DNA from: Bugulina stolonifera
Taxonomy: Eukaryota > Bryozoa > Gymnolaemata > Cheilostomatida > Bugulidae
Length of the DNA: 64,000 nt
Assembly: GCA_935421135.1 (NCBI GenBank)
Contig: OW285187.1
Span: forward strand, 4,340,001-4,404,000
Reading direction: 5' to 3'
Shown: one piece after another, positions 37,501 through 49,766 of the stretch
How positions within the stretch are numbered: position 1 is the first letter of the stretch
How the letters are laid out: every line of letters begins with the position of its first letter
Position numbers and translations under genes: made by a program
The notes under the pieces: generated by a model
Databases searched by the model: none
What the model was told of the DNA's origin: nothing
Seen by the model: the letters and a program-made list of their open reading frames with translations, nothing else

Positions 37501-38872
37501 CTTGTAGTACCTTGTAGTACATTGTAGTACCTTGTAGTACCTTGTCGTACCTTGTAGCACCTTGTAGTACCTTGTTCAGTATGGCAAATAGTTTTAACTG
37601 GTAACACCATTATGATTCCAATAATACTGCTGTGATTGTAGGTGTATCAAAACTGTAGCTGTACCATACAGACAGACCTTGTATCTAACAAGACTGGTTA
37701 TCCCATAGAAGCTGAGAATACTATATGTGAAGTTGACTGCATGCTACTCTACACTGTATTCACACCTTTTGTCTTTCTTCTGGGATTTTTCTCAACCTTG
37801 GCCGCTACACCTTCAAGTGTCGCCATATTCAGGTAAGCTTAATGACCGACTATTTTTCTGCCTCTAAATCTTGTATTAATTAATTGCGAAGTATTTGATA
37901 TCACTTTTGAGAAATGACCTACGTGTAGTTTTAACTTGTTGCCGTCTTATTATGCAATTATATAGCTGAGCTAGAATGGAGAGAGAGGTGATATTGTACA
38001 TCACCTTTAAAGTTGTAAGACAAGATGGATATCTTAATAGCAATGATGTAACACGCTCCCTCCCCTTCTTTAAACTATGGGAAGGGTCGAATGATATTAT
38101 AACAAGGGAAAGTTTTAATGATTTAATGGAAGTATGATATAATGTGATACCTGAAGGAAAATAATATTTAGGTATGCGCATGCAAATAACCAATGTTATA
38201 TCTTTATCTTGGTAATAAATTCTTATTGCGAAGCACTAAAATTTGCTGATTTTCCTGACTAATTATTCAAACAACACTATGGGAATAGACCTATGCTAAG
38301 TAGTATATCACCTAAATTTGGGTATTCTATTTTTTACATGTACTTGTATATGATTCTGTTCTACAGGGTGCTGCCTGGACAGATCAAAGCTTATGGTTTA
38401 GCAGTCAGCTGGGTATTCCTCAGATTTCTTGGTAAGATATTAGCTTACCGTTTGTGGATTATTCCCTACGTGTTACAATGTTACGTACATTGCTATTAAA
38501 TGAGCCTCTTTCTCATTCAGTCAAGATGAAAATACTATGATTAGTTAAGTCTGGTGGCGTAGCTGGCTTGCTGGTTGCTACAACTGACAATATAATAGAC
38601 ACATTAACATTACAGGAAGTGTTCCCGGGCCAATCATATTTGGTACTATGCTAGACTCCACCTGTAAAGTATGGCAGAATGACAATGGTGAAGGCAGCAC
38701 CGGTTCCTGCTGGATGTACAACAGCAATGAAATGGCTTATAAATTAGTTATACTAATTGCTATTTTCAAAATTCCATCTTTGATTTGCGCCTCCATAGCA
38801 ACCAAACTGTACAAGCCTCCACCCACAGTCAGAGACCGTAATCCCAATCAGATGAGTTTGGCCGAGAAATAA
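31569..38872 (+). CDS. OATP-4: complete SLCO/OATP organic anion transporter, 12 exons
   Basis: Exons: 31569-31749, 32201-32319, 33123-33282, 33418-33585, 34675-34774, 35222-35340, 35689-35952, 36267-36459, 36816-36984, 37642-37832, 38367-38431, 38616-38872 (TAA). Total 1986 nt, 661 residues. It starts [10 protein letters not shown]. Landmarks: [46 protein letters not shown] in membrane segment 6; [10 protein letters not shown]; Kazal exon 36816-36984; and V-P-G-P-I-I-F-G. The donor at 33586 opens directly into a 30-bp minisatellite that stays in frame with the exon. Exon 35222-35340 differs from OATP-5 by a single base, while the first 127 bases of 37642-37832 differ from OATP-6 by three. These near-identities imply sequence exchange with both neighbours. 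Confidence 0.95.
33593..34480. repeat. 30-bp minisatellite, about 30 copies, inside an OATP-4 intron
   Basis: Unit TATAACCAGTTGTATGATAAC plus CACATACAG, with two common variants (CATTCAG/CATACAG and GATAACC/GATTACC). It begins seven bases after the splice donor at 33586. Because 30 is a multiple of three and the unit lacks stops in several frames, the array reads open on both strands. In the frame of the preceding exon it would add a Tyr/Asn/Gln/His-rich decapeptide repeat ([10 protein letters not shown]) before a stop at 34530. The paralogues have no such sequence, so it is treated as intron. Confidence 0.95.
37484..37575. repeat. 10-bp minisatellite ACCTTGTAGT in OATP-4 intron
   Basis: About nine copies of ACCTTGTAGT with minor variants, lying about 70 bases upstream of the acceptor of the exon at 37642. 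Confidence 0.85.
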
Positions 38873-39079
38873 CACAATATCACATGAAACTCCATATAAA
38901 TACAAAATGTATATTAATGGTAGTTCAAGATTAATATACAATAGCTATAAACACCTTTTATATATTTATATTTGCATTATTTTTTGAATTTCTGTTCTTT
39001 TAAAATAATAAAATAAATAACATTTATTTTACATGCACATACGAGTATACAATATGTACAATATGGGAAGGTGATAAGA

Positions 39080-39362
39080 GCAGAGAAAAGGTTAGTACAC
39101 ATACAGAACAGTGTACAATGTACATAATTATAGTTGTTATAGCACACATACCTACAGGACAGGGTACATGTACATAGTTGTTATAGTACGCATACAGAAC
39201 AGTATAGTACATGTACATAAATAGTTGTTATAGTACACATACAGGCCAGTGTACATTGTACACATACAGGCCAGTGTACATTGTACACATACAGGCCAGG
39301 GTACATGTACACATACAGGACAGGGTACATTGTACACACACAGGACAGGGTACAGTGTACAT
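39080..39362. repeat. Minisatellite of GTACACATACAGGCCAGTGT-type units
   Basis: Irregular units of about 25-30 bases containing ACACATACAG followed by RCCAGKGTACAT, between OATP-4 and OATP-5. Overlapping open frames are low-complexity Cys/Tyr/Val and not considered genes. Confidence 0.8.
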
Positions 39363-40574
39363 ACAATTGTTTAACTTGCATTCTTTGATTCTCACTGTCT
39401 ATCCTTCAGACTGGTTAATCTTCTTTAGAGGAAGTGGCAGTATATCGACACCATAATGCAGGGTAAGATATAGAACACTACAGACAGACACAGTGTTAGC
39501 AACCATGTGATACAATCAGTGTGTCACTTTATGGAACACGGCAAATAAAGCAGGATTAATAATCCCTCATTTTTTGTCTTCCACAGTGATATAATTGCAC
39601 ACAACACAGATATCACAGATTACTGCTATTACCCAACAGCTTTTCTGGTTTAAATCCATAAATGTATATATTATTTTCTCTCTTGTTGTTGGCCAATCAG
39701 AGATTATGGTTATTAACAATGTCACTAAACTAGCCTCGAATGGATTATCATTATCATTGAAAGTGACTAGATTGTGACAAGACAGACCGTAACAAATGGA
39801 GAAATATACAAACACAACAAAGTAATTTAGAAGGACTTTGACAAGCCTTACAGAGGTACAGAGATACTAACTGTCTCATATTAGCTTTTACAGCATACCT
39901 AGATGTAGCCTATGCTATACATTATCTCTGTTTTTTCCCAACTTTGGAAAATCGTCACTGTATGGCTACAATGGTTGCAGCAAAGTACGAATGGTACGTA
40001 AGACCGCGAATTATAAAAATTGAATGAAGCACAATAATATACATGCACATATTCGAGACACCTCCAGTCATTACCAGAAATGAGTATGCTAAAAGGGATA
40101 TACATGTATTTGAGATAGACGAGATTGGAATATAAAAACTTAATCAAGTCGCACTGCTGCATTCGGTTTTGGTTCTCATTTGGTAATTTCAGTTTTTAAA
40201 CTGAAAGACGATATATCGAAAAAACTGAATGACGCCGAAACACCGTGCAGAACCAGCAATGTGACACTAATAAGTTGGGCAGTAGCTTTCAGTTTGATTT
40301 GTTTAATTTTCTAAAATTAACTAGCAAACGGTATCTCGTGACTGTCGAATATCTACACTTCCTTCCTCATCCACTGGATTATATCGTCTGCATTTCTAAT
40401 ATGCTTCTACAAATGATACAAGTATGAAATAAAAATCCAGATATTGTCATCATGCAATATTCTCAACTTTTTGTGGATACAGTAAGACACCTCTAATGCC
40501 ATTATTTTGTTTTCTGAATCATGCTTACGAAATCATATTTGATATGCCTGCATGTATATAATATTGTTAGGAGA
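39363..40574. other. Intergenic upstream of OATP-5
   Basis: No exon recognised. It contains a palindromic stretch near 40190-40215 (CAGTTTTTAAACTGAAAG) and, close to its right end, ATCATGCTTACGAAATC, which resembles a segment at about 31340 upstream of OATP-4. Confidence 0.4.
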
Positions 40575-40640
40575 GAGATGCACTTGGCTGTGACAAATCT
40601 CCACACTAATTATGCATACATAACAATATAAATACAGTAA
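40575..40640 (+). promoter_or_regulatory. Candidate TATA promoter of OATP-5, shared with OATP-4
   Basis: TGCACTTGGCTGTGACAAATC is followed by TATAAATA at 40627, 109 bases before the ATG. See the matching element at 31378-31440. Nothing comparable was seen upstream of OATP-2, OATP-3 or OATP-6. Confidence 0.5.
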
Positions 40641-40735
40641 CAATAGTTGTATATCAGCACCACAATTCACATGGTGGTCAAGCTGCTGCAGTGGTATCAC
40701 AGCATATAACATCGCTGACATCAACCTCTCTTGAT

Positions 40736-43700
40736 ATGGAGCTCAATGAAAAAACCAGTACAGGCCGGGAAAATAATGCTTTAGAACAGAATCCAGTTGA
40801 CACACAATGCGGGTTCACAGATTCATGCAAACCAGGATGTCTGCAGAAATGTGCCAACCCAAAAGTCTTTCTGGTGGTGCTCACCCTCTGTGCAGTTGTC
40901 CAAGGTATGTTCAACTAAAAGATTATAATTGTAAATCGCAAGACAAGTAAACCATATTTATGTAAGCACAGGTTAATGGTCATTTTGTTCTCCGTATCAC
41001 AAAATTTGAGTAACCTAGACTAGCCAATCCAATAGTGCCACCATCTGTAGCTCTCTGTAGAGAATACATGCAATATTTACAGTGGCATTTCTACCTTCTA
41101 CCATACGCCTAGCAAAAGTTAATGTTAAACCTACTATGCTCGTACTAATCATACAATTTTTCTCTTCAATTTGTAACTACAAAGATTTGTGCATGAAATG
41201 AGTTTCCAATAGTTAGTGTTGCTAGTATTGTATTGATAGGATTTTTAGCTACAAAACGCATTTGGGACTCGGAGCACAGCAAATCCAATAGCACCATCAA
41301 CCCTTCAGACATGAATTAATAGCTTTCTGGCACCTTGCAATTAAACCACATCTTGTGAGAATGGAAATAGTTTTGCCTGAACAAGATGTAATACTGGAAA
41401 TTTAAAGACATTATTTAAATTTACCAGATTAAAACTTTCTAGGCAAATATTAAACTCTAAAGGTGGTGAACCTTCAGTACATAAAAATGTAACACGTTAC
41501 ATGCACATGTATGAATGCATTCATGCCCAGATTAAAATACACAATTTACTCATTTTCTAAATTTTTTCTGAACTTTGTTAGATGTCAACACCAGTGGACT
41601 ACTTGTAAATACAATGTTCAAATGACACCAACAAATTTTCAACTTTATCCACGTGTTGCAATAATATGTTATAGGATTTGGAGTCAGTGGTATAAACAGT
41701 GTGAATATTTCTGCTTATGAGAGAAGATACAATCTCTCTAGCAGCAGCTCAAGTTTAATCATATCATTTTATGATATTTCTGCTGGCCTTCTGGTAAGTG
41801 TAACACAGAGTAGATACATCATTGTAGCAAAGCACCACATCCCTATCATTATACCATGTAACATACAATATAATCTACATGAGTGTGTGCAACACAAATA
41901 CAACATGTAACAGTATGGGGTTGATATTTGAAAGACCAGCCAACCAATATCTTCTGTGGCAGTTTGAGACAGGTGTCACATATTATACATGTAAACGTAC
42001 ATGCATATCATTTACATGGGCACATACAGATATAATTCATTGGTAATAATATGAAGTCATTCTCCCTCATTAAATATTATCTTATATAATATTTTATCTT
42101 TTATGATATTGTATCGACATACATCTCTAATTATTTTATAATCACTCGATTATTTTCTTGTTGATATGTCTGTGGAATCATCTCTCTCTCTCTCTATTTT
42201 GCCAGAGATTCACATAATGTATGAATGTCACACATGTGACGTGTGGTTTATATGTATGTTCAGCCTTGTTTTATTTGTACTACTAGAGGCAGAGTTGTGT
42301 CCTCTTGCCCTCTTGTTAACACTATTCAAGGCTGCTTTGAATGCAACTCCGTTAAGAAGATGCGACTATCTGCTTTATGTCTTATAGAGAAATTTCTTGA
42401 ATTCAAACTGTTCACATACCTAGAAAAAGTACACTAGCAAACTAATGATTTCACAGAATTTGCTAATATACAATATCTGTATGGTAACTTGTGCAAGCTT
42501 TCTTATTGCCGGCAGTAAGCAGTTGCCTTTGGATAGGTCCAGCATTTTATCTGGCTACACTATGTGTATAAAACAGCTGTATTGTTTTCTTCTACATGCC
42601 CATACATGTGTATTGTACTGTAGTTCATTGTTCTAAATAATATAGCTGTAAGGTGAGAACATGCAGTTTGCTACAGTACTAGCATAGACATTAATCTACT
42701 GTAACAACATTATACAGTTCAGACACCAATATTGTACAACTATAACAACTGAGTGCGTCTCAATGCGACCTCAAACCGCACGTCATAACCTCTTAAGCTG
42801 CATGTACACTGAAGTGATTCAGTGCCGTGTACATGCAGCATTAAAGTTAAATTATGATGTCACACTGCTTGGTTGCCATTTTTAGTTAATGTCATATACA
42901 TGTACAGTATTTATGAAAGCATTGGAATAACCAATTAGTAGAAAGGAAATATCTTTCTATCATAACAATTTTGTATAATCTATACTCTCCATGTTATGCT
43001 TATTGATTAATTTGAGAAAAAGAAAAGAGAAGACAACTCTGTATTACAATTAATATAGTGCATAATGAATTTCTGATATCTACAGGTTATGTTTATTGGC
43101 TACTTTGGAGCAAAAGCTCATCAGCCTAGACTTCTTGGTATGGCCTGTTTATCTTTGGGTCTGGGTACTCTAGTAATGGCCATGGCACACTTTACATCTC
43201 CACCTTATAATCCTGTCAGCACCCAAAAGTTAGCTGTCTGTGCTGCTAAGAGTAAGTTAGTTATATAAATTATTTACTCACTAGATGTACACCATTTCAG
43301 AAAACAATATTCAGTAGTAATAGATAAATAAAATGGCAATGCCTAAAAACTAAATTAAATTGTATCTCGTTCTGCTAATGACTGTACCGCTGTAGACTAT
43401 TCATCTAATGTACCAGAAGATGAGAGTGAGGCTTACTTACAGAATTACATTTACTTCCTTATGCTCGGGCAAATGCTGAATGGCTTGGGTGGAGCCTGCT
43501 TGTTCACAATTGGAATGACCGTTCTAGATCAGAGTAGCTCGAACAAAGTAGCTGCTCTCTACCTTGGTAAGAATGATAGCCATGACTTTGTGTATAATGT
43601 TGCATATATACAATGTATGTAATGTGATAACCACATCTAAGATAACCATGCCACTAAAGATCCTGTGGCGCTTGTCATTGATGCTCACCTGTAATCACCT

Positions 43701-46700
43701 GCAGTCGTCTGCATCCGCCAGTAACCACCTGCAGTTGTTTGCACCCACTGTCCTGCACTTCCAATGGTTAATTTACTTGCAGGTATATTTGGTGGTGGAG
43801 CAGCCTTTGGTCCAGCACTAGGATTTGTGTGTGGAGGGACTTTTCTCAACCTTTATGTTGACTTTCCAAACAGTCCACCTAAGTGAGTTTTTTGATGATG
43901 TATTGTATCCGTTAAAGTACAATATGGCACTTTGCGTCCACAATTACTATTAATAAACACGAGGAAGTTGAAGTGGTGTCAAGGACATTACATCTACATG
44001 ACACGTCAAATAAGATTAGAAGTCACCAAGATCAAATAAGAGTTCATTGTTTTAGGAGTTGTCAATCGAAGGGCAGCACTGAAACTGTGTTCTCATGCAT
44101 TGCTAGTTATAAAACTACATATAACACTCGTAATTATCTTTCCATTTACATGTACAACATTGAGACTATACACTAACAAAGTGCAACTTGCATACAGATT
44201 GTGATCTAACTTGCATAATGATAGAATAACCCTATGATAATGTGATACAATATAATATTGTAATGGTTTTTGGAGGTTTGTGCTGTCGTCCTAAGACGAC
44301 TCCTGTGTCAAAAATGAAGAGCCTATGAGTGGTGCTAGGCCGTCTCATTACATGAAAGATCAACAAGTACTAGTAGTCTGATAACTACCAAAGACGACCC
44401 ATATGATCCCGAGTCGATGCTTGTTTACTATAGTGAGAAAGAGAGTGATCTGACCTAGTAGGCAGTTCGGGTTGCAAGGTCGAAGACCTTAACAATTGGA
44501 ATGACCTATCTACGAAGTGAAAGTCTCTGTATATAAGTATAGATGTGTCTTTATTGAGATCCAAGCATGAACTGAGACAACAAACATAAAAACAATGTGC
44601 TTTATATAGTATAAGAACTCCCGGAGGAAGTTTCGGTAAAAAGGCCGACGTAGTGTCGTAAAAAGACGACGTAGTGTCGTCCGGAAATTGTGCAACAACA
44701 TGGCGGCCGGAAGCCCAAGGGCCGACCTAAAATAGGTTGGGTTTGACAAAAGATGCTTAAAACCATCTAGATCATATGCAAAATCAATATCAGGCAATTC
44801 TGAGAGGTTGGGCCTCTTACATGGGTATAAAAAGGACATAATTGCTCAGTAATGCATATAAGAGGTATATACATGTAAGTAGCATTCTACTACATAGACA
44901 GTTGATACAAGCAAGTATAATGCAAGGTAAATGCATATAATTAGTGTCATGTAGTCGGGAGGCTAGATCAGAGTTATACGGGACCATTCCAATATTGTAT
45001 GCTTGTTGGACATTCAGCCACTGTTTTAAATTTTAATTACCAACTTATGTTCGCTAGTGACAAGGATAACAATAAATATGTACGTGTTACAGAGGACTAA
45101 CTGTAGAGGATCCAGCTTGGGTTGGTGCCTGGTGGTTACCTTTAATACTCACTTCTGTACTCTGCTTCATTCTCTCTTTCTTCATGTTCCTATTTCCAAG
45201 GGAATTTCCAGGTAAGCTATCAGTATTTAGAGTTGTCTCGACATATTAAAAGTTTTATGGTTTTACACCTTTTTTCCTTCACAGAGTTATGTGTAGAAAA
45301 GTAGCAAAGTAATCACTAACGAAATGGAAGCAGCATGTACAGTAAAATAGTTTCAAAGCAGTTAACAATAATATAGCTGTCAAACAGTATTTGATGAGAA
45401 TTAAATAGGAACCTTTGCTGCCAGCGCTTTCTTTGTCTAGCCATTATGGTTTCTACCATTGCATTTAGTTCTACAGAAAACTAATGCTTATGTAAATATA
45501 CTTTAGTTAAAATATTCAGCCATGTCGTTAACAAGTTAAATCCGCATGCAAGTACAAACGCATGTACACACAATGACCTCTATTGGTAGGGACTGCTGCC
45601 ATTCAAGCTGCCAAGGTCTCAGAGGCCCATGATGATGGTACAGAAACCAAAATAAATACGGTAGAAGGATTTGGTATTGGCTGGAAGGACCTCCCTAAGT
45701 CGACATTGTATCTATTTAAGAACCCTTGTTATATGTTTCTGATTATTACAAACGCCCTGGAAGCTTTAATACTGTCTGGTCTCATCTCATTCTTACCGAA
45801 AATCATAACCAATCAATTTAGCCAATCACTACAGTGGTCATCCCTTCTAACTGGTGAGTGAGATACACTGTCACAAAGTACATTATACGTGTATATGAAT
45901 ATTGTTATCGTTATTATTAATGTCAGAAGGAGCAGCCGTGGCCTAGTGGTTAGGGTTCTGGGCTTTCATGTGAGAGTCCCAGGTTTGATTCCTGTGAAAG
46001 TCACTGGTGGTGTTAGGAAGAGCATTCAGCCTCATAAGACTCTTGCGCTACTTTGTCTCCCCTTCTCTACCCTAAATTAGAAACAAATGCTGATCTATTC
46101 AGCTATTAGCTTTCTTATCTGGGCCCATGGGACGTAAAACTCGTAAGTTCTTACTTTTGATGTAGGAATTTCCGAAGGATCAGATGTAAACTCTATTAAG
46201 TTACTGTTTATTTCAGGCGTTTTGGGTGTACCGGCAGCAGCCATGGCTCAGATTCTTGGTGGTTATGTAATAAAACGCTTTCACCTCAATCTGGGACAGA
46301 TTCTGAAATTGGTACTGGTGTCTTCTACTGTGGCTCTTCTGCTATGCCCTGTCTACTTAGCGAGGTGTGCCGATGCTCCAATTGCCGGTGTGCTCATTGA
46401 CTATCCAGGGTAACTCTACTATTTAGTCCTAGCTCCAGTATCTAAATATTTAAATATCATCTTTTGAACTCTTTCAAAGCTGAAATCTCAAGCCTATGCT
46501 CCTATTATGCTGTAGCAAGAGAACTGTAATAAACAATGATTATTCATGCTTTTTTAGAGCACCCTTGGAAAACAAAGAACTGAGTCTAGACTCGACCTGT
46601 AACAGTGGATGTGGATGTACTACCAGTGTTTATGATCCTGTCTGTGCAGATGGTATCCAGTATTTCTCTCCTTGTCATGCTGGCTGTTCACAGGAACCAA

Positions 46701-48291
46701 TGAAAAATGAGGATGGTGCCAAGGTATTACTCTTATTCTATAAATGACTGCAGGTTGGTGATAGTTGCACAAAAAATTACCACATAAAGACACATTTTAG
46801 ATTACTGTTATAATTGTAGGTATATCATAACTGTAGCTGTGCTGTACAGTCTACACTTCTATCCAACAAGACTGGACACGTAGAAGCTGTGAATACAAAC
46901 TGTCCGCTTGACTGCAATCTGCTCTACACCATTTTCACTCCGTTCTCCTTTTTGATGTGTTTTTTCACAATTTTTACTGCAACACCAGGAAGTGTAGCTA
47001 TACTCAGGTAGGGTTCCTGTAATAATTGTTGATAGACTAATAATTTAACAAACTATATGTATGATTAAAGGCTCGGCCATATGATAAAGATAAAAATAGT
47101 CATAAATATAAAAATGTATTGCAGTATATCTCACATTCTTTATCTATGTCTGCATTATATCTTCCATCATCAGAATAGAGATTTTTACATTTTCCCGAAT
47201 ACATAACATATATTTATGCAAAATACATACAATATTATACAAAAAGTATGACAGTCATGTAGTGCATTTGAAAAATACACTGTAGCAAAGGTTGTAAGTT
47301 GGTAGCCAGTGTCAGATCATCAGGTCAGATGATACAATTAAGTCACTCTATGGTGAGTACAAAGCTGCTAGTTTGTACTTGATAATTATGACTAACGGTC
47401 TTGAAGTCTTGTTGGCTAGCTTATTGGTAAGCAGATAAATACATACATGTATGTACATTGGAGTTACTCATCTCCACACACAATTGTTTCAGCATGTTCT
47501 CCAGAGCATATAACTTTGTATTCTATTACATGTATTTGTTTGAAAGTCACTTTTACAATCTCTTCTACAGGTCACTTCCAGATAAAATAAGAGCTTATGG
47601 TTTGGCTGTCAGCTGGGTGGTTCTCAGGTTCCTTGGTAAGATTTGAACTACATCTGTACAATTTATCAGTCTCCTGGTCCTAGCTATGCTGTATGTGACT
47701 GTGTGGGTGTGACAACTCCTTTGCTCAATAGATGAACTTGGGGTCAGACACTCAGATCCCACTCAGTGATCTTGTAGTTGCTGAGCTCTTACTGATCACA
47801 CCAATGCTCAAAAAAGCAAAATAATAAAGTTACTTGACATTTCGCTACTTTCAAATAGATTGATTAAATTCCATTATAGAAGCGATAACAGGTCGTATAC
47901 ACGAACATGTAGCCCTATTATAGCATAGTGATGATAGTATTTATATAGCAGTATAGTCTAACAGCTTATACAGTACTATTCTACTTCTATACAACTTTAA
48001 GATGGATGTAGAACTTGTGAGAATGATCTATGTGTAACTTTAGGTGCTGTACCAGGACCAATCATATTTGGCAGCGTATTAGATGCCAGCTGTAAAGTGT
48101 GGCAGAATAATGATGAAGGCAGCAGAGGTTCCTGCTGGATTTACGACAACGCTGGAATGGCTAACGGAATAGTTATAATAATAGCAGTAGCCAAAGTCCC
48201 ATCTTTGATCTGCAGCTTCCTGTCAATATGGTTTTACAAACCACCAAAGACTAACAGTGATAGTCGAGATCAATTGGAGTTTGACCAATAA
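40736..48291 (+). CDS. OATP-5: complete SLCO/OATP organic anion transporter, 12 exons
   Basis: Exons: 40736-40904, 41675-41793, 43086-43251, 43396-43566, 43783-43882, 45093-45211, 45590-45853, 46217-46409, 46558-46723, 46820-47007, 47571-47635, 48044-48291 (TAA). Total 1968 nt, 655 residues. The first in-frame ATG is at 40736 (M-E-L-N-E-K). Peculiarities: the conserved Trp of K-P-x-W-L-Q-K is Cys (K-P-G-C-L-Q-K); the end of exon 43086-43251 departs from its siblings (S-T-Q-K-L-A-V-C-A-A-K); and the residue at the 43882/45093 junction is Lys instead of Glu. Membrane segment 6 reads [11 protein letters not shown]. The Kazal exon is 46558-46723. One intron holds a 731-bp LTR-like insertion (44260-44990) and another a tRNA-derived SINE (about 45930-46090). 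The frame is intact. Confidence 0.95.
44260..44990 (-). mobile_element. LTR-like element (731 bp) inserted in an OATP-5 intron, with target duplication
   Basis: Reverse-orientation copy of the element at 57190-57850. It begins GTAATGG and ends CCATTCC between 6-base direct repeats AATATT (44254-44259 and 44991-44996). Placed as TG...CA ends, the duplication would instead be ATAT. On the minus strand it contains TATATAAAG (about 44600) followed by AATAAA (about 44551), the promoter and polyadenylation arrangement expected of an LTR. The OATP-4 intron has the same flanking sequence without the insertion, so the empty site is visible at about 35118-35135. There is no coding interior: a solo LTR or non-autonomous element. 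Confidence 0.85.
45930..46090 (+). mobile_element. tRNA-derived SINE in OATP-5 intron
   Basis: GTGGCCTAGTGGTTAGGGTTC matches a tRNA A box and GGTTTGATTCC at 45982-45992 matches the B box, with the right spacing for an RNA polymerase III promoter. The segment does not close into a tRNA acceptor stem with an anticodon loop, and non-tRNA sequence follows. It is therefore a SINE head rather than a tRNA gene. The right end is uncertain. Confidence 0.7.
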
Positions 48292-49766
48292 TAGCCTATA
48301 GCAAATACATGTTTACATGTAAACTATGAGTTTCCATGTAAACTATGAGTTTCCATGTAAACTACGGGTTATAATTAATTATCTGCACCCAGGAATGATT
48401 CCATTGGTGAAATATGATTTCAATAACCGATTGATACAAATTCCATATTTTTAAAATTGATTCAACGAGAAATGAGAAATGTTATAGAAGACATCATTAG
48501 TACTTCAGCAATCAGATACATCATTATTGTTTTACAAGCATGCTGTACGTAATTGGCCTATATAAACATTTGAAATGGTGCTATTTCTGTGAACTTTGAT
48601 CGAATATTCTTTCTACTATAATGTATAATGTATTTTTATATTCAAAATTTGTTTATAATTGTGTGTATAATATATGCAAATATGTGATCCTGAAATTCTC
48701 CAATCAACATAGTGTATAAAAGAATATTATATGAATATCTGTAACAGATCTTCCAGTGTTTTAAATTGAGATCACTATTTAGTATTTCATCAGATTGGTA
48801 GATACCTAGATGTAAAATGTTTAGCTGTTTAAATCATAATACTACATGCACCTGTTATGTTTGTAGTTTTTAGCCACCATTTCATAGCCCAGGCTGGGTC
48901 CCCACTCTAATGCTCATATACCGAACATAGACAGTAATTAGAAGTTGTCCACTCTCTCTTCCTTAAGAACGCGGGTTGAGAGAGGACAACTTCAAGCTAT
49001 AATCTATTATTATACATGTCCATGTACACAGATATGTAGCTAGGGAACATTAATTGCATATGCCTATAATTATATACTATGGTACATTTAATAAAATTAT
49101 GAACTTGTCCTCTTTCTATTCGTTGAGGTCAATGGGAGCCAAGTCACCCAAGTCAAACTGTCATGAACTGAATTCCATCCAATCTAGCCAATGAATTCTC
49201 TACAACGCGGTTTAGACACACATATGTACCAATAGCATAACATAAATACAAACACACAGCTTGGTATGGCAGTTGTACATAAAACATATTTCTTCCCATT
49301 ATAATTTCAGTAACTACATGTACGTCATAACAATGTGACAACTCATGCGTTGTATGCAAAGTATTGTATAATAGTCTCAGGCACATGTGCATATGAGTAT
49401 GACATGTATATGTGTTATATACATGTACATAAATAGTATTCATGCGAGTCGCTTTGACATTGTTTTAATAATGTTAGTAGAGTAGCAGTAGTAGCAGACG
49501 TGCATACACTTTGACTACAATTACTCACATCACTAGATTGTCAGGGATTTAGTAGGATTTAGTACCGTTATAACTCATGAACCTTCTACAACTCACTATT
49601 ACAGCCTGCTGCAGTCTACAGAACAACCTGCTACAACTTTCTACAACCTATCACAGCCTGTCAACCTCTGCAAGGTGCCCTCCATGATAGAACAGGTTTA
49701 CCCTGATTCTCACGCTGGTACATCCTCAGTAACATCTAATGCCTGTATGAGTATGTACTATTGACC
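48292..49766. other. Intergenic between OATP-5 and OATP-6
   Basis: Starts with a threefold TGTAAACTATGAGTTTCCA repeat (about 48319-48370) and contains a hairpin repeat at 48937-49001. No exon or transposon coding region recognised. The promoter of OATP-6 must lie near the right end, but no TATA element like that of OATP-4 and OATP-5 is evident. Confidence 0.45.
48937..49001. repeat. Short hairpin repeat (GTTGTCCTCTCT family)
   Basis: Arms AATTAGAAGTTGTCCACTCTC and GAGAGAGGACAACTTCAAGC flank about 20 bases, matching the copy at 29285-29352 in arms but not in loop. It lies in the intergenic region downstream of OATP-5. Confidence 0.65.

Noticed and set aside
45930..46005. Functional tRNA gene
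   Set aside because: A and B boxes are present but acceptor and anticodon stems do not pair convincingly; read as a SINE head.
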